From NCBI RefSeq assembly GCF_036057275.1, contig NZ_CP107945.1, forward strand, positions 1,302,001-1,366,000: 64,000 bases of DNA, written 5' to 3'. The stretch's first letter is position 1, and each line of letters begins with the position of its first letter. The notes beneath the pieces were generated by a model that saw nothing but the letters and a program-made list of their open reading frames with translations, searched no databases and was not told the DNA's origin. Source of the stretch: Streptomyces sp. NBC_00390 (GTDB lineage Bacteria; Actinomycetota; Actinomycetes; Streptomycetales; Streptomycetaceae). This document shows, piece after piece, positions 42,959 through 51,769 of this stretch. The position numbers and the translations under genes are program-made.

Positions 42959-43390
42959 CTAACGGGAGACCCCGGCGGGAGTGGCGGCGCGCAGGGCAGA
43001 CCACTGCAGGACGGCGAGGCCGGAAACGACGAGGGCCTGCAGCACGGTCCACACCGCGCCGACGGTGGTCGGCTCGAGCCAGAGCGCGAGCGCGACGATG
43101 CTGAGCAGGGCCCACAGCAGATTGGCGTCGACGACGAGCTTCACCGGCAGCTGCGGCGGCCTGTTGCGCGCGGCGAGCGAGCCGACGGCCCCGGCGAACA
43201 CGAGCAGGAGGACGCCCAGTTCACGCAGCAGGCCTTCCCCGACTCCGAGCAGCCGGCCGAGCGGCCCGGCGGCCACGAGGTACGCCAGTCCGTTGAAACC
43301 GGTGACGACGGCGTCGACGGCGAGGAAGCGGCGCAGCATCGTGTGCGGCTCAGTGGTACGGGACAGGCCGACGAGCAGGGTGGCGGACAT
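42959..43390 (-). CDS. Small four-helix membrane protein, unknown function
   Basis: A 143-residue hydrophobic protein with four predicted membrane helices (FLAVDAVVTGFNGLAYL, LLLVFAGAVGSLAA, LVVDANLLWALLSIVALAL, AVWTVLQALVVSGLAVL). A charged N-terminus precedes the first helix. No known catalytic motif; similar proteins are annotated only as integral membrane proteins. Confidence 0.7.
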   Translation of the reverse strand: MSATLLVGLSRTTEPHTMLRRFLAVDAVVTGFNGLAYLVAAGPLGRLLGVGEGLLRELGVLLLVFAGAVGSLAARNRPPQLPVKLVVDANLLWALLSIVALALWLEPTTVGAVWTVLQALVVSGLAVLQWSALRAATPAGVSR

Positions 43391-43691
43391 GGCGGATCAG
43401 CCTCCATCGAGGTCGTACGGACTGGTCAGGGCCCGAAGCTCGGGCGGAGTGCGCCGCCCGAGTCCCGGTCACCACAGACTGCCGCGCGGCATGGAGGGCG
43501 TCGATTACGCCGGAGGTAATGGCGACACAGGCCGCAGAAGGCTCCCGTCGCAGGTGGCGACGCCGATCCGCTGTCCTCGCCACCTGCGGGGAGCCAAAGA
43601 AGGAGCCACGCACCCGTCACGCGCCCGGCGGCGCGCTGCGTGCAGCGGGCTGGGAAGCTACGTCCGCGAGAACAGTCCGAGGGGGCACCAT
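43391..43691. other. Divergent intergenic stretch
   Basis: About 300 bases between the membrane protein and the acetyltransferase starts. It must contain both promoters, but I see no convincing -10/-35 pair, repeat or RNA. Confidence 0.4.
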
Positions 43692-44249
43692 ATGACGTCA
43701 CAGGGAACCATCACGGTAGAGCACATGGCCGGCTCGGCCGCAGCACACGCTGAGGACGCGTTCAGGCTGATCTATGCCGACGTGTTCGCGGAACCGCCGT
43801 ACAACGAGACCGCTGACGACGTCGCAGCCACCTTCCGGCGCTTTCGCTCCCAGACCCGCAAGCGCACGTTTCGCGCCGCCCTGGCCCGTACCGAGGACGG
43901 CGAGCCGGTCGGCATGGCATACGGGTACCCAGTCGAGCCTGACACAGGGTGGTGGGACGAACTGACCGAGCCCGTGCCCGACGACATGCGGCGCGAGGAC
44001 GGGCACCGCACCTTCGGCCTCATGGAACTTGCCGTACGCGGACCCTGGCGCGGGCAGGGTGTCGCGCGGCGTCTGCACGGGACCCTGCTCGATGTCATCG
44101 ATGCCGAACGGGTGCTGCTGAACGTCCACCCGGACAGCAAGGCAGCGTCAGCCGCCTACCAGGCGTGGGGCTATCGCAAGATCGGCGAGGCGCGCCCGTG
44201 GGAGGGCCCGGACCTCTATGACGTCATGCTGCTCGACCTGCGCACATGA
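43692..44249 (+). CDS. GNAT family N-acetyltransferase
   Basis: A 185-residue acetyltransferase. The acetyl-CoA loop is FGLMELAVRGPWRGQGVARRLHGTL (split: MELAVRGPWRGQG, VARRLHGTLL), with the R/Q-x-x-G-x-G/A pattern, and the C-terminal VHPDSKAASAAYQAWGYRK motif B is complete. Substrate unknown. ATG at 43692. Confidence 0.88.
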   Translation: MTSQGTITVEHMAGSAAAHAEDAFRLIYADVFAEPPYNETADDVAATFRRFRSQTRKRTFRAALARTEDGEPVGMAYGYPVEPDTGWWDELTEPVPDDMRREDGHRTFGLMELAVRGPWRGQGVARRLHGTLLDVIDAERVLLNVHPDSKAASAAYQAWGYRKIGEARPWEGPDLYDVMLLDLRT

Positions 44250-44319
44250 CGACTACGTACATGCGCACGCGCACCGAGGGGGACGCAACTCAGCAGGTCC
44301 GCATACGTGGTCTCCCGAA

Positions 44320-44883
44320 CTAGCGCGCCACGCGGTAGCGGAGGTAGACGACTCTCGAGCTGAAGGTGCGGGTCTCGACGAGTTCGAGATCCACCCGGCG
44401 CTCGCGTTGGGGAAAGAACGGGATGCCGCCGCCGACCAGCACCGGGTAGACCATGGCCCGGTACTCGTCGATCAGACCCAATGCGGCCGCCTCGGCGGCG
44501 AGAGTAGCGCCGCCGATCGCGATGTCGCCCTCCCCCGGCTCGGCTCGCAACCGCTCGATCTCCTCCGCCAGGCCGCCGGAGGCCAGGCGAGCACTGCCCT
44601 GCACCGCCGACAGCGTGGTGGAGTACACCACCTTTGGGAGCGGCTTCCAGAGCGCGGCCCACTCGAGCATGGAGTCGTCGAGCGATGGATCCTGGTCGGC
44701 GGTCTCCCAGTACAGCATCGTCTCGTACAGCCGTCGTCCCAACAGGTGGACGTCGACCTCTCGAATCTCGTCGATCCAGAAGCGAAAGACCTCCTCGTCG
44801 GGCACCGTCCAGTCGAAGCCGCCGTCCGGCCCGACGATGTAGCCGTCGAGTGAGACGCTCATCGAATAGGTCACGCTGCGCAT
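44320..44883 (-). CDS. Dihydrofolate-reductase-fold (RibD C-terminal) protein
   Basis: A 187-residue protein of the RibD C-terminal/DHFR-like family. MSVSLDGYIVGPDG starts the fold, LLGRRLYETM contributes the phosphate loop, and GDIAIGGATLAAEAAALGLIDEY carries the GGxxL motif (split: DIAIGGATL, ALGLIDEY). These proteins reduce small metabolites with NADPH in some cases; substrate unknown. Convergent with the acetyltransferase. Confidence 0.87.
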   Translation of the reverse strand: MRSVTYSMSVSLDGYIVGPDGGFDWTVPDEEVFRFWIDEIREVDVHLLGRRLYETMLYWETADQDPSLDDSMLEWAALWKPLPKVVYSTTLSAVQGSARLASGGLAEEIERLRAEPGEGDIAIGGATLAAEAAALGLIDEYRAMVYPVLVGGGIPFFPQRERRVDLELVETRTFSSRVVYLRYRVAR

Positions 44884-44944
44884 CAGAAGTCCTCCTCGGT
44901 AACGGTCTCGACAGTACGACCGCCGGACGCCGCAGGACTCATCG

Positions 44945-45205
44945 CGGCTCGCGGGATCCCCTGGGCCAAGGCACTTCCTTCTGGGCCTGGCCGTCCCGGC
45001 GTGCCCCGGCGGCGTGCTGGTGAGTCCGGCAGATCATGGAGTCGACGTTCACCGTCCACCCGATGCGACCGCGCGCGTCGGCCCGCGCCTGGAGCTTGGT
45101 GAACAGCCCTGCCCATATCCCAGGCGCTGCCTGCGGCGGAACAGTCCGCAGACCGTCTGCCAGGGCCCATAGCAGGGCAGGAGGTCCCGCCCCCGGGTTG
45201 GGGTT
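44945..45205 (-). pseudogene. IS5-family transposase remnant
   Basis: Two minus-strand frames together give the start of an IS5-type DDE transposase: YGPWQTVCGLFRRRQRLG (45120-45180) in one frame, then AGLFTKLQARADARGRI and VDSMICRTHQHAAGAR with the catalytic-aspartate strand (VDS) in another. The frame changes near 45115. The rest of the element and its terminal repeats are not visible. Sequence up to 45386 contains no gene I can name. Confidence 0.7.
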
Positions 45206-45386
45206 GGTGCACAGATCGGCTCCCGGTCCACTTGAGGCCGGTGGGAACACCGACACGGTGCCGCTGTTGCCCCAGTAGCTCAGGTTCCTTCCGAACGCCC
45301 CCTTGCGCCGGGGAGGGCCGCCTGGCCGTGAACCGCGCCTGTCCGCATGCGGGCTCGACGTCCGGCGCGCCGGCGCTGCACGGCGG

Positions 45387-46124
45387 CTACGGCAGTGCCT
45401 CACGGCGGAACAGAGCAGTCCACAGGAAGGGCTCACCGAACCGAGAGGACTCCGTGGGTTCGTCGTGCATACGGCGCAGTTCGATCTCCGTCAGGTCGGA
45501 GAAGATCCGGCGCAGGGACTCCGGTGTGTAGGCGAGGCCACCGTGGAGACGGGAGTCGCGGTAGAGGTCGGCGTCAGAAACCTCGGAACCCATCCCGCCG
45601 GCCGCGAAACAGGTGAGGGCGAAGTGGCCGCCGGGCGCCAAGGCCCTGTCGAGCAGCGAGAGGTAGCTGATGCGGCGGTGCGGCGGCAGATGGTGGAAGC
45701 AGCCGGAGTCGTAGATCAGGTCGTACGGGCCGGCGAGTTCGGTGCCGGAGAGGGTGAAGGCGTCCCCGCAGTGGAAGCGGACATCGGCCTGCGCCTCGCG
45801 GGCACGCTCCTCCGCCCAGGCGATGGCCGCCGGGGAGAGGTCGACGGCGTCCACCGCGAAACCCAGCGACGCGAGATGGAGCGCGTTGCGGCCAGGACCG
45901 CAGCCCAGGTCGAGGGCGCGGCCCGCGGTGACCAGACCGCGGTCGGTGTACGAGACCAGGTTCTCGTCCGGCTTGGCGACGAAGAACGGCACCTGCTTCG
46001 AGCGGTCGGCGTAGAAACCGTCCCACCAGGAGGCGCCGTTGGCCGTCCAGCGGTCGGCCTCCGGCGCGAACAGTCCGTCCAGGAGTCGCAGCACATCGTC
46101 CGTCGTGCGGATGTTCCGGTCCAT
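45387..46124 (-). CDS. Class I SAM-dependent methyltransferase
   Basis: A 245-residue methyltransferase with motif I RALDLGCGPGRNALHLA, an acidic VDAVDLSPAAIAWA loop, YDLIYDSGCFHHLPP and APGGHFALTCF. The DSGCFHHLPP segment suggests a Methyltransf_25/TPMT-like small-molecule enzyme. The ATG at 46124 has AAGGAG 6-7 bases upstream and is preferred to the ATG at 46163. Its right flank leads to the sortase locus, divergently transcribed. Confidence 0.88.
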   Translation of the reverse strand: MDRNIRTTDDVLRLLDGLFAPEADRWTANGASWWDGFYADRSKQVPFFVAKPDENLVSYTDRGLVTAGRALDLGCGPGRNALHLASLGFAVDAVDLSPAAIAWAEERAREAQADVRFHCGDAFTLSGTELAGPYDLIYDSGCFHHLPPHRRISYLSLLDRALAPGGHFALTCFAAGGMGSEVSDADLYRDSRLHGGLAYTPESLRRIFSDLTEIELRRMHDEPTESSRFGEPFLWTALFRREALP

Positions 46125-46611
46125 CCGGTCTCCTTTCCCAGGGGGCAGATCGTAGGTCCACATGACACAAACGCGCAGATCAGGGTGGTGCCGAAGACGC
46201 TGTCGACGGCGCTGTGAAGGGCGGGGCCGAGGGTGGGCGGGCCGTCACCTTCGGAGGGTGAGCAACGGAAGCCGGCGCCCCCGCCGGAGGCCGCCTGGCC
46301 GGTGTCAGCAGCCGTGTCAGGACTGGTTTCTGAGTGATCCGCAGGACAGGGTCCTCGCAACCGGCAGCGTTACGGCGCACGCACCCGCGCGGCGCCCCGT
46401 CACCCGTTCGGCATGATCTTCTGACATTCCGTCATTGGGCCTATCGCACGCCGTGCGACCTGTATGAATTTTCCCCAGGAGAATCCGTCACACCGTCCGG
46501 CGGCCCGTCCGTGACAGGCCGTCGGACCGCGCGAGCTGGTTGTCTGGGCTGAGGAGCGCGGCGCCCTCGTCGGGACAGCTAGTCCTGCCCCGCGCCCGTC
46601 GGAGGGTGAAA
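46125..46611. other. Divergent intergenic stretch before the sortase locus
   Basis: About 490 bases. A small dyad TGAC-ATTCC-GTCA lies near 46423-46435 and could be part of the promoter of the secreted protein gene. No gene or structured RNA is convincing. Confidence 0.35.
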
Positions 46612-47106
46612 ATGCGCACTCGTACTGCACACGTTCTGGCCGGTGGCGCACTGGCCATGATGGCTTTCTGCACCTCGGCTGCCACCGCCGCCGCCGAGGA
46701 GTCCGAGGTCAGCGTCAGCCCCGAGGTGGCCTACCCGGGCTCGACCGTCAGGGTCAGCACGGAGGTCTGCGGACCGGACGTTGGATACGCCAAGGGCCAG
46801 GCGGAGGTCGGCGGGCAGATCAATCTGCTCGACGGCGCACGGGAAGGTGAGCTGGCGGGCGAATTCACCGTTCCCGACGACACCGCGGACGGCGTCTACA
46901 ACATCACGGTCAAGTGCCCCCCGCGGACCCGCGTCGAGACCACCATCGAGGTCGCCCGCCGGCCGAGCGGGCCGGTACGCGGCGGATTCGGTGGAGCCGG
47001 TGGGACGGACCCCGCGGAGATCGCGGTCGGCTCGGCGTTGATCGCCGGCGCGGTGGCCGGCGGTGTGGTCCTGATGCGGCGTCGCCTCGGCGGCCGTCCC
47101 GCCTGA
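46612..47106 (+). CDS. Secreted cell-surface protein, probable sortase substrate
   Basis: A 164-residue exported protein. Residues 1-29 are a signal peptide ending AATAAA. A beta-rich domain with one cysteine pair (VCGPDVGYAKG...VKCPPRTR) is followed by a Gly-rich linker (VRGGFGGAGGTDPAE), a hydrophobic helix (IAVGSALIAGAVAGGVVLM) and a basic tail RRRLGGRPA. That C-terminus has the layout of a cell-wall sorting signal but no LPXTG. The ATG at 46612 has GGAGGG upstream. The class F sortase gene follows on the same strand. Confidence 0.82.
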   Translation: MRTRTAHVLAGGALAMMAFCTSAATAAAEESEVSVSPEVAYPGSTVRVSTEVCGPDVGYAKGQAEVGGQINLLDGAREGELAGEFTVPDDTADGVYNITVKCPPRTRVETTIEVARRPSGPVRGGFGGAGGTDPAEIAVGSALIAGAVAGGVVLMRRRLGGRPA

Positions 47107-47249
47107 CCGGCCGGCCGCCGCGGTCACGATCACCTTCGTGGCCGCGGTCGCCGTCGCCGTCGCCGTCGCACAGGATTCGTCGACTTGCCGGCGCACGTTC
47201 CCCGCCCACGCCTTACCACTCCACACCCGGACCGGAGCTCAGGACCGCC

Positions 47250-48104
47250 ATGGGACGTATGCAACCCCGCCCCGTTCTGCCGGCGCTGGCCCTGATCGTC
47301 ATGCTGATCGCCGGTATCTGGATTCTGCAGCACGGGATGCGCGGCGAGACGCCCCCGCAGCCGTCCGCCGCGCAGGCCTACTCCCCACCCTCCGCCGGTC
47401 CGTCGGAGGCAGCCGTCGGGCCGGTCGTCGATCGCCCGCCGCCGTACCGCGCGCCCTTCCCGCGGCCCACTACGGGACCCGGCGCGCGGACCGGCTCCGG
47501 GACCGTCCCGCAGGCAAGCTCGCGGCCGACCCCGCAGGCAGGCTCGAGTTCCGGCGCGCGGCGCGACACGGGAACCGCACGGCATGCGGGCCCTACGCCC
47601 ACCGCACGGCGGGTCTCCGAGCCGGTCCGGCTGCGCATCCGGGCCATCGGCGTGAACGCGCCGATGGTGAAGCTCGCCCTGAACCCGTCCGGCGTGCTCG
47701 AGCCGCCACCGGCCGGCAAGGCCGACCACGCCGGCTGGTACGCCAAGGGCCCGATCCCCGGCGAGGGCGGCACGGCTGTCCTGGCCGGGCATGTCGACAC
47801 CCCCACCGGCCGGCACGGCGCCTTCTTCGCGCTCGGCAAACTCCCCAAGGGAAGCACGGTCGAGGTCACCCGCAAGGACGGGCGCACATCTGTGTTCACC
47901 GTCGACGCCGTCGAGGTGTACCCCAGGAACAAGTTCCCCGACCCGAAGGTCTACGGCAGTTCGGCCAAACCCCAGTTGCGGCTCATCACCTGCGGTGGCC
48001 GCTACACCAAGGCCGGGGGCTACGCCGGCAACGTCGTCGCCTACGCATCCCTGCTCCGTACGGTCCCCGCGTCGCCCCCAGGACGCACCACCCCGAAACG
48101 GTGA
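47250..48104 (+). CDS. Class F sortase
   Basis: A 284-residue sortase. An N-terminal hydrophobic anchor (LPALALIVMLIAGIWIL) and a long Pro/Ser-rich stem lead to the catalytic domain (from about residue 125). The catalytic histidine is in VLAGHVDTPTG and the cysteine in LRLITCGGRYTK, with a YAGNVVAYA strand at the end. It lies 143 bases after a secreted protein with a C-terminal anchor, its likely substrate. ATG at 47250. Confidence 0.88.
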   Translation: MGRMQPRPVLPALALIVMLIAGIWILQHGMRGETPPQPSAAQAYSPPSAGPSEAAVGPVVDRPPPYRAPFPRPTTGPGARTGSGTVPQASSRPTPQAGSSSGARRDTGTARHAGPTPTARRVSEPVRLRIRAIGVNAPMVKLALNPSGVLEPPPAGKADHAGWYAKGPIPGEGGTAVLAGHVDTPTGRHGAFFALGKLPKGSTVEVTRKDGRTSVFTVDAVEVYPRNKFPDPKVYGSSAKPQLRLITCGGRYTKAGGYAGNVVAYASLLRTVPASPPGRTTPKR

Positions 48105-48136
48105 CCAGGTGACGACACCACATGCCCGGAGTTCGG

Positions 48137-49195
48137 TCAGCCGGCGGGTGGGGCAGACGCGTGGGGGGTGATCACGGTGACCCCGGCGCCCGACGCCGTA
48201 CCCAGCGCCATGAGCGCGTCAGGTACGGCGTCCAGGGCGATCCGCGACGTCACGAGCAGGTCGGGGCGCAGGGCGCCGGAGGAGACCATCGCCATCATCT
48301 GCGGGTAGTCGTGCGCGGCCATGCCGTGGCTGCCGAGGATCTCCAGTTCCAGCGGGACGACCCGGTCCATCGGCAGATGCACCCCGGCCGGGAGCAGGCC
48401 GACCTGCACATGACGGCCCTGGCGGCGCAGGCTCTGCACGGAGTTGACGCAGGTCACGGGGGCGCCCAGCGCGTCCAAAGACAGGTGCGCGCCGCCGCCC
48501 GTGGCGTCGCGGACCGCGTCGGCGACCCCGCCGTCGGGCACTGAGGACGCATCCAGGCACACGGTCGCACCGAACGACTTCGCCAGCTCGAGCGATGCCG
48601 GGGCGACGTCGACGGCGATGACGCGGGCCCCGCACGCCGCGGCGATCATTACGGCGGACAGGCCCACTCCGCCGCAGCCGTGCACCGCGACCCACTCCCC
48701 CGGGCGCACCCGGCCCTGCCCGACGACGGCCCGGAAGGCGGTGGCGAACCGGCAGCCTAGACTCGCGGCCGTGTCGAACGCCATGGTGCCGGGCAGCGCC
48801 ACCAGATTGGTGTCGGCGTGGCGTACGGCAACGTACTCGGCGAAGGAGCCCCAGTGGGTGAACCCGGGCTGTTCCTGGCGCTCGCACACCTGCTGGGAGC
48901 CACGCGCGCAGGCGGCGCACCGGCCGCAGGCGCAGATGAACGGCACGGTGACCCGGTCGCCGGCACGCCAAGCGGTGACGTCGCCACCGACGGACTCGAT
49001 CACGCCGGCCAGCTCGTGCCCGGGGACGTGCGGCAGGGTGATGTCGGCGTCGTGCCCCGTCCAGCCGTGCCAGTCGCTGCGGCACAGCCCGGTCGCCTCG
49101 ACCCGTACGACCACCCCGTCGCTCGCCGTCACGGGGTCGGGAACCTCGCGCACCTCGGGCCTCTGGCCGAACTCCTCCAACACCACCGCACGCAC
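48137..49195 (-). CDS. Zinc-dependent alcohol dehydrogenase
   Basis: A 352-residue MDR-family dehydrogenase. The catalytic zinc ligands are in GLCRSDWHGWTG and VPGHELAGVI; the structural zinc cysteines are CACGRCAACARGSQQVC. The NAD site is VAVHGCGGVGLSAVM. The length and motifs fit a medium-chain ADH on small alcohols or related carbonyls. The GTG at 49195 is preferred since AAGGAG lies 9 bases upstream. Convergent with the sortase gene and downstream of the membrane phosphatase on the same strand. Confidence 0.9.
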   Translation of the reverse strand: MRAVVLEEFGQRPEVREVPDPVTASDGVVVRVEATGLCRSDWHGWTGHDADITLPHVPGHELAGVIESVGGDVTAWRAGDRVTVPFICACGRCAACARGSQQVCERQEQPGFTHWGSFAEYVAVRHADTNLVALPGTMAFDTAASLGCRFATAFRAVVGQGRVRPGEWVAVHGCGGVGLSAVMIAAACGARVIAVDVAPASLELAKSFGATVCLDASSVPDGGVADAVRDATGGGAHLSLDALGAPVTCVNSVQSLRRQGRHVQVGLLPAGVHLPMDRVVPLELEILGSHGMAAHDYPQMMAMVSSGALRPDLLVTSRIALDAVPDALMALGTASGAGVTVITPHASAPPAG

Positions 49196-49307
49196 CGGCA
49201 CACGCTCCTTGCTCTCCGCGGCCCCGGATGCCCGGGCAGGCCCCACAGGTACACCAGCGCCCCGGAACAAGGGAAGAGCATGCCCTGGTGGACGGCCCGG
49301 GGCGGCG

Positions 49308-51455
49308 TCACACGTGCGGGTCCGGCAAGGGGTGCCCGGAGGCGGGCGACCCTTCCTGCTCCTGTCCGCCCGGCCGGGTGATCTCCGGCGTCCGGATCGG
49401 CACCTGCGGCCCCTGGCACTCGCGCAGCCAGCGCCGCAGCACCCGGTGCACCTGCTCGGCGCCGACCAGTTCCTGGCCGACACCGACCGGCGGCGTGACG
49501 TCGAACGGCGAGAGCAGGAACGGCTGGGACTGTTCGCCGCCCAGCCCCCCGTGCGAACCGATCTGCTCCTCGAAGGCATGCACCGAACCGTCCTTCGGAT
49601 CGTGCATGGAATTGACCATGATGTCGGCGACATGCGGGAAGGTGTCGGTACGGCGTACCGCGTCGGCAGCGCCCGGGCCGAAGTCGGCGAGCGGTCCGCC
49701 GTCCCCGTCCCTCAGGTCCGACACCGGCGTGAGGGCACCGTCCCGCCCCATGACGACCGAGCCGTGCTGCTCGCTGTGGACCAGCAGGAAGCCGATGCCG
49801 GGATGGTTGGCGAGGGTGCTCAGCAGCGCGGGGTGGCGGCGGTCGATCTCCTCGCGGCTCATCCGCCCCGGCACGTCGGGGAACGAGATCAGGGCGAGAT
49901 TGCCGGACGCCAGCACGATCGGGTCGGAGCCGTGCGGCGGGCGCTCCTCGCCGCCCTCCTCGTCGCCCTCCTCGTCGAGGGGCACATGCAGCGCCGTGCG
50001 CAGCGTGTGACGGGCCGCGTCGCGTGCCTCCGCACCGCTCCTGGAACGCCCGGCGCGGCGCGAGACCGGCAGGCCGCACCCCGCGCGTACGAGATCCCTC
50101 AGAGTGAGCCCGTACGCGCCCTCGAACGTCTCCCCCGGGCTCTGGCCGTGGTCCGACAGCAGCACGATCCGGTAGGTGCGCGAGGCGTGTTCGGCGACCT
50201 TGGCGATCAGCGCGAGGGAGCGGTCCAGGCGTTCCAGCACGCGTTCCGCGTCCTTGCTGTGCGGCCCGGAGTGGTGCGCCACCTCGTCGTAGGCGACCAG
50301 GTCGGCGTAGACGGCGGTGCGCCCGGCGAGCATGTCACCGATCACCGCGGCGACCACCACATCGCGCTCGACAACGGTCGCGAACGCCCTGATGAACGGG
50401 TAGAGCCCGCCGCGCCCGACCCGCGGACGGTCGCCGCGCAGGCGCGCCCGGGTCGACTGGCCGATCTCACGGCCGACTTCGGCGACGAAGGACATCGCGG
50501 TACGGACCGCGTTGGCCGGATCGGAGAAGTACGCGAAGTAGCCCGCCCGCGAGCGATTGGCCCGCCCGCGCCGTGCCGCCATGGACAGCACCAGGGCGAG
50601 CTGGTCGGCTCCCCCGCTGAAGAGATTGCCGCGGCTCGCACCGTCCACGGTGAGCAGCCCCCCGTCCCCGGTCCGCTCGATGGCGCGCCGCTGCAGTTCG
50701 ACCGCGGAGGAGGGCCGGTTGCTGACGACGACGCGGCCTCGCTCCTTCTCGTACCAGCGGAACGCGGGGACGTCGTGATTGGAGCCGTGCAGGATGCCGA
50801 GCTGGCTGGAGCCGGTCTGGCTCGACCAGTCGGTGCGCCAGGGGGTGAGCCGGTGGGTGGCGCCGACCCAGGAGGCGACGGTCGGCATCACCCCTCGGTC
50901 GGCGGCGTGCCGCAGCACGTCGTGGCCGACGCCGTCGAGCTGCAGGAACACGGTGCCGGGCGGGCCCGAGCGCCCTCCGTCGTCGCCCCGTCTGCGTCTG
51001 CGGCGGTCGGCGAGCCGCGAGAGTCTGCGCCGGTAGGCGTTGTCGTCCCGGACGGCGAGGGCGGTGGATGTCGCGGAGGCGACCGCGGACATGACGGCGG
51101 CGACGACCACGGCGGTCTCGGGGTCGGCGGCCCCGCGCCCGTCCGGGGTCAGCCAGAGCGCGATGAGCAGCAGCGAGCCGTTGAGGAAGAAGACCAACAG
51201 GCCGAGTATCAGGGCCGGTACGAGCAGCAGGGCGCGTACCACGACGGGCCACACGAGCGCGGTCAGCAGTCCGAAGACTCCCGCGCCCCAGGCGGCGGTG
51301 AGGGCGGTCCTGGTGAAACTGTCGCCGTCGTCGGACTGCAGCTGGAACTCGGGCAGCAGCCCGGCGAGCGTGAGCATCGTCAGCGTCGACACGGCCCACA
51401 CCGCGATCACGCGGAACAGGGCCCGCCCGCCGGCCCGCCACCGACCGTCGCCCAC
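49308..51455 (-). CDS. Membrane protein with alkaline-phosphatase-superfamily domain
   Basis: A 715-residue protein. Residues 1-160 have four hydrophobic segments resembling small phage-holin-type membrane proteins. Residues 170-680 form a nucleotide pyrophosphatase/phosphatase domain with FLQLDGVGHDVL (metal Asp), TGSSQLGILHG (nucleophile region), VAYDEVAHHSG and VLLSDHGQSPG (metal Asp/His). An acidic DEEGDEEGGEE loop precedes the last part. It may hydrolyse a phosphodiester at the membrane; substrate unknown. GTG start with GAGGTGA upstream. Confidence 0.82.
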   Translation of the reverse strand: MGDGRWRAGGRALFRVIAVWAVSTLTMLTLAGLLPEFQLQSDDGDSFTRTALTAAWGAGVFGLLTALVWPVVVRALLLVPALILGLLVFFLNGSLLLIALWLTPDGRGAADPETAVVVAAVMSAVASATSTALAVRDDNAYRRRLSRLADRRRRRRGDDGGRSGPPGTVFLQLDGVGHDVLRHAADRGVMPTVASWVGATHRLTPWRTDWSSQTGSSQLGILHGSNHDVPAFRWYEKERGRVVVSNRPSSAVELQRRAIERTGDGGLLTVDGASRGNLFSGGADQLALVLSMAARRGRANRSRAGYFAYFSDPANAVRTAMSFVAEVGREIGQSTRARLRGDRPRVGRGGLYPFIRAFATVVERDVVVAAVIGDMLAGRTAVYADLVAYDEVAHHSGPHSKDAERVLERLDRSLALIAKVAEHASRTYRIVLLSDHGQSPGETFEGAYGLTLRDLVRAGCGLPVSRRAGRSRSGAEARDAARHTLRTALHVPLDEEGDEEGGEERPPHGSDPIVLASGNLALISFPDVPGRMSREEIDRRHPALLSTLANHPGIGFLLVHSEQHGSVVMGRDGALTPVSDLRDGDGGPLADFGPGAADAVRRTDTFPHVADIMVNSMHDPKDGSVHAFEEQIGSHGGLGGEQSQPFLLSPFDVTPPVGVGQELVGAEQVHRVLRRWLRECQGPQVPIRTPEITRPGGQEQEGSPASGHPLPDPHV

Positions 51456-51769
51456 GCCGCCTCACCTCGCCGTCGCCCCGGGGCACCCGCCCTTCGGCCT
51501 CCAGCCTGGCACAACACGGCCCGCGCGCCCCGGGAGCGTCCGGGTGACCTGGGGCGAGGCGGGGGCGTGAAGAGCGGCGGCGCCGCGCGGGTCACGGCCG
51601 TCGGCCCTGGCCCCGGTCGCCGGACGGACCGGCATGCGGGCCGTGCGTGCGGAGAGTGCGGAACGGCATGGGGCCCTGCGGGAGGATGTTCACGGACCGG
51701 CATGGGTCCCCGCGGGCGGAGAATACTGAGCAGGAGCGTACGGGGAGCGGGAACCGAGGGAGGCATCAC
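51456..51769. other. Divergent promoter stretch
   Basis: 314 bases between the membrane phosphatase and the MBL-fold gene. A GAGAATACTGAG segment near 51718 could hold a -10 (AATACT), but no confident promoter pair or operator is seen. Confidence 0.35.

Noticed and set aside
47149..47171. GTCGCC hexamer repeat before the sortase gene
   Set aside because: Four units of a simple codon-like repeat in GC-rich DNA; common by chance and without any associated signal.
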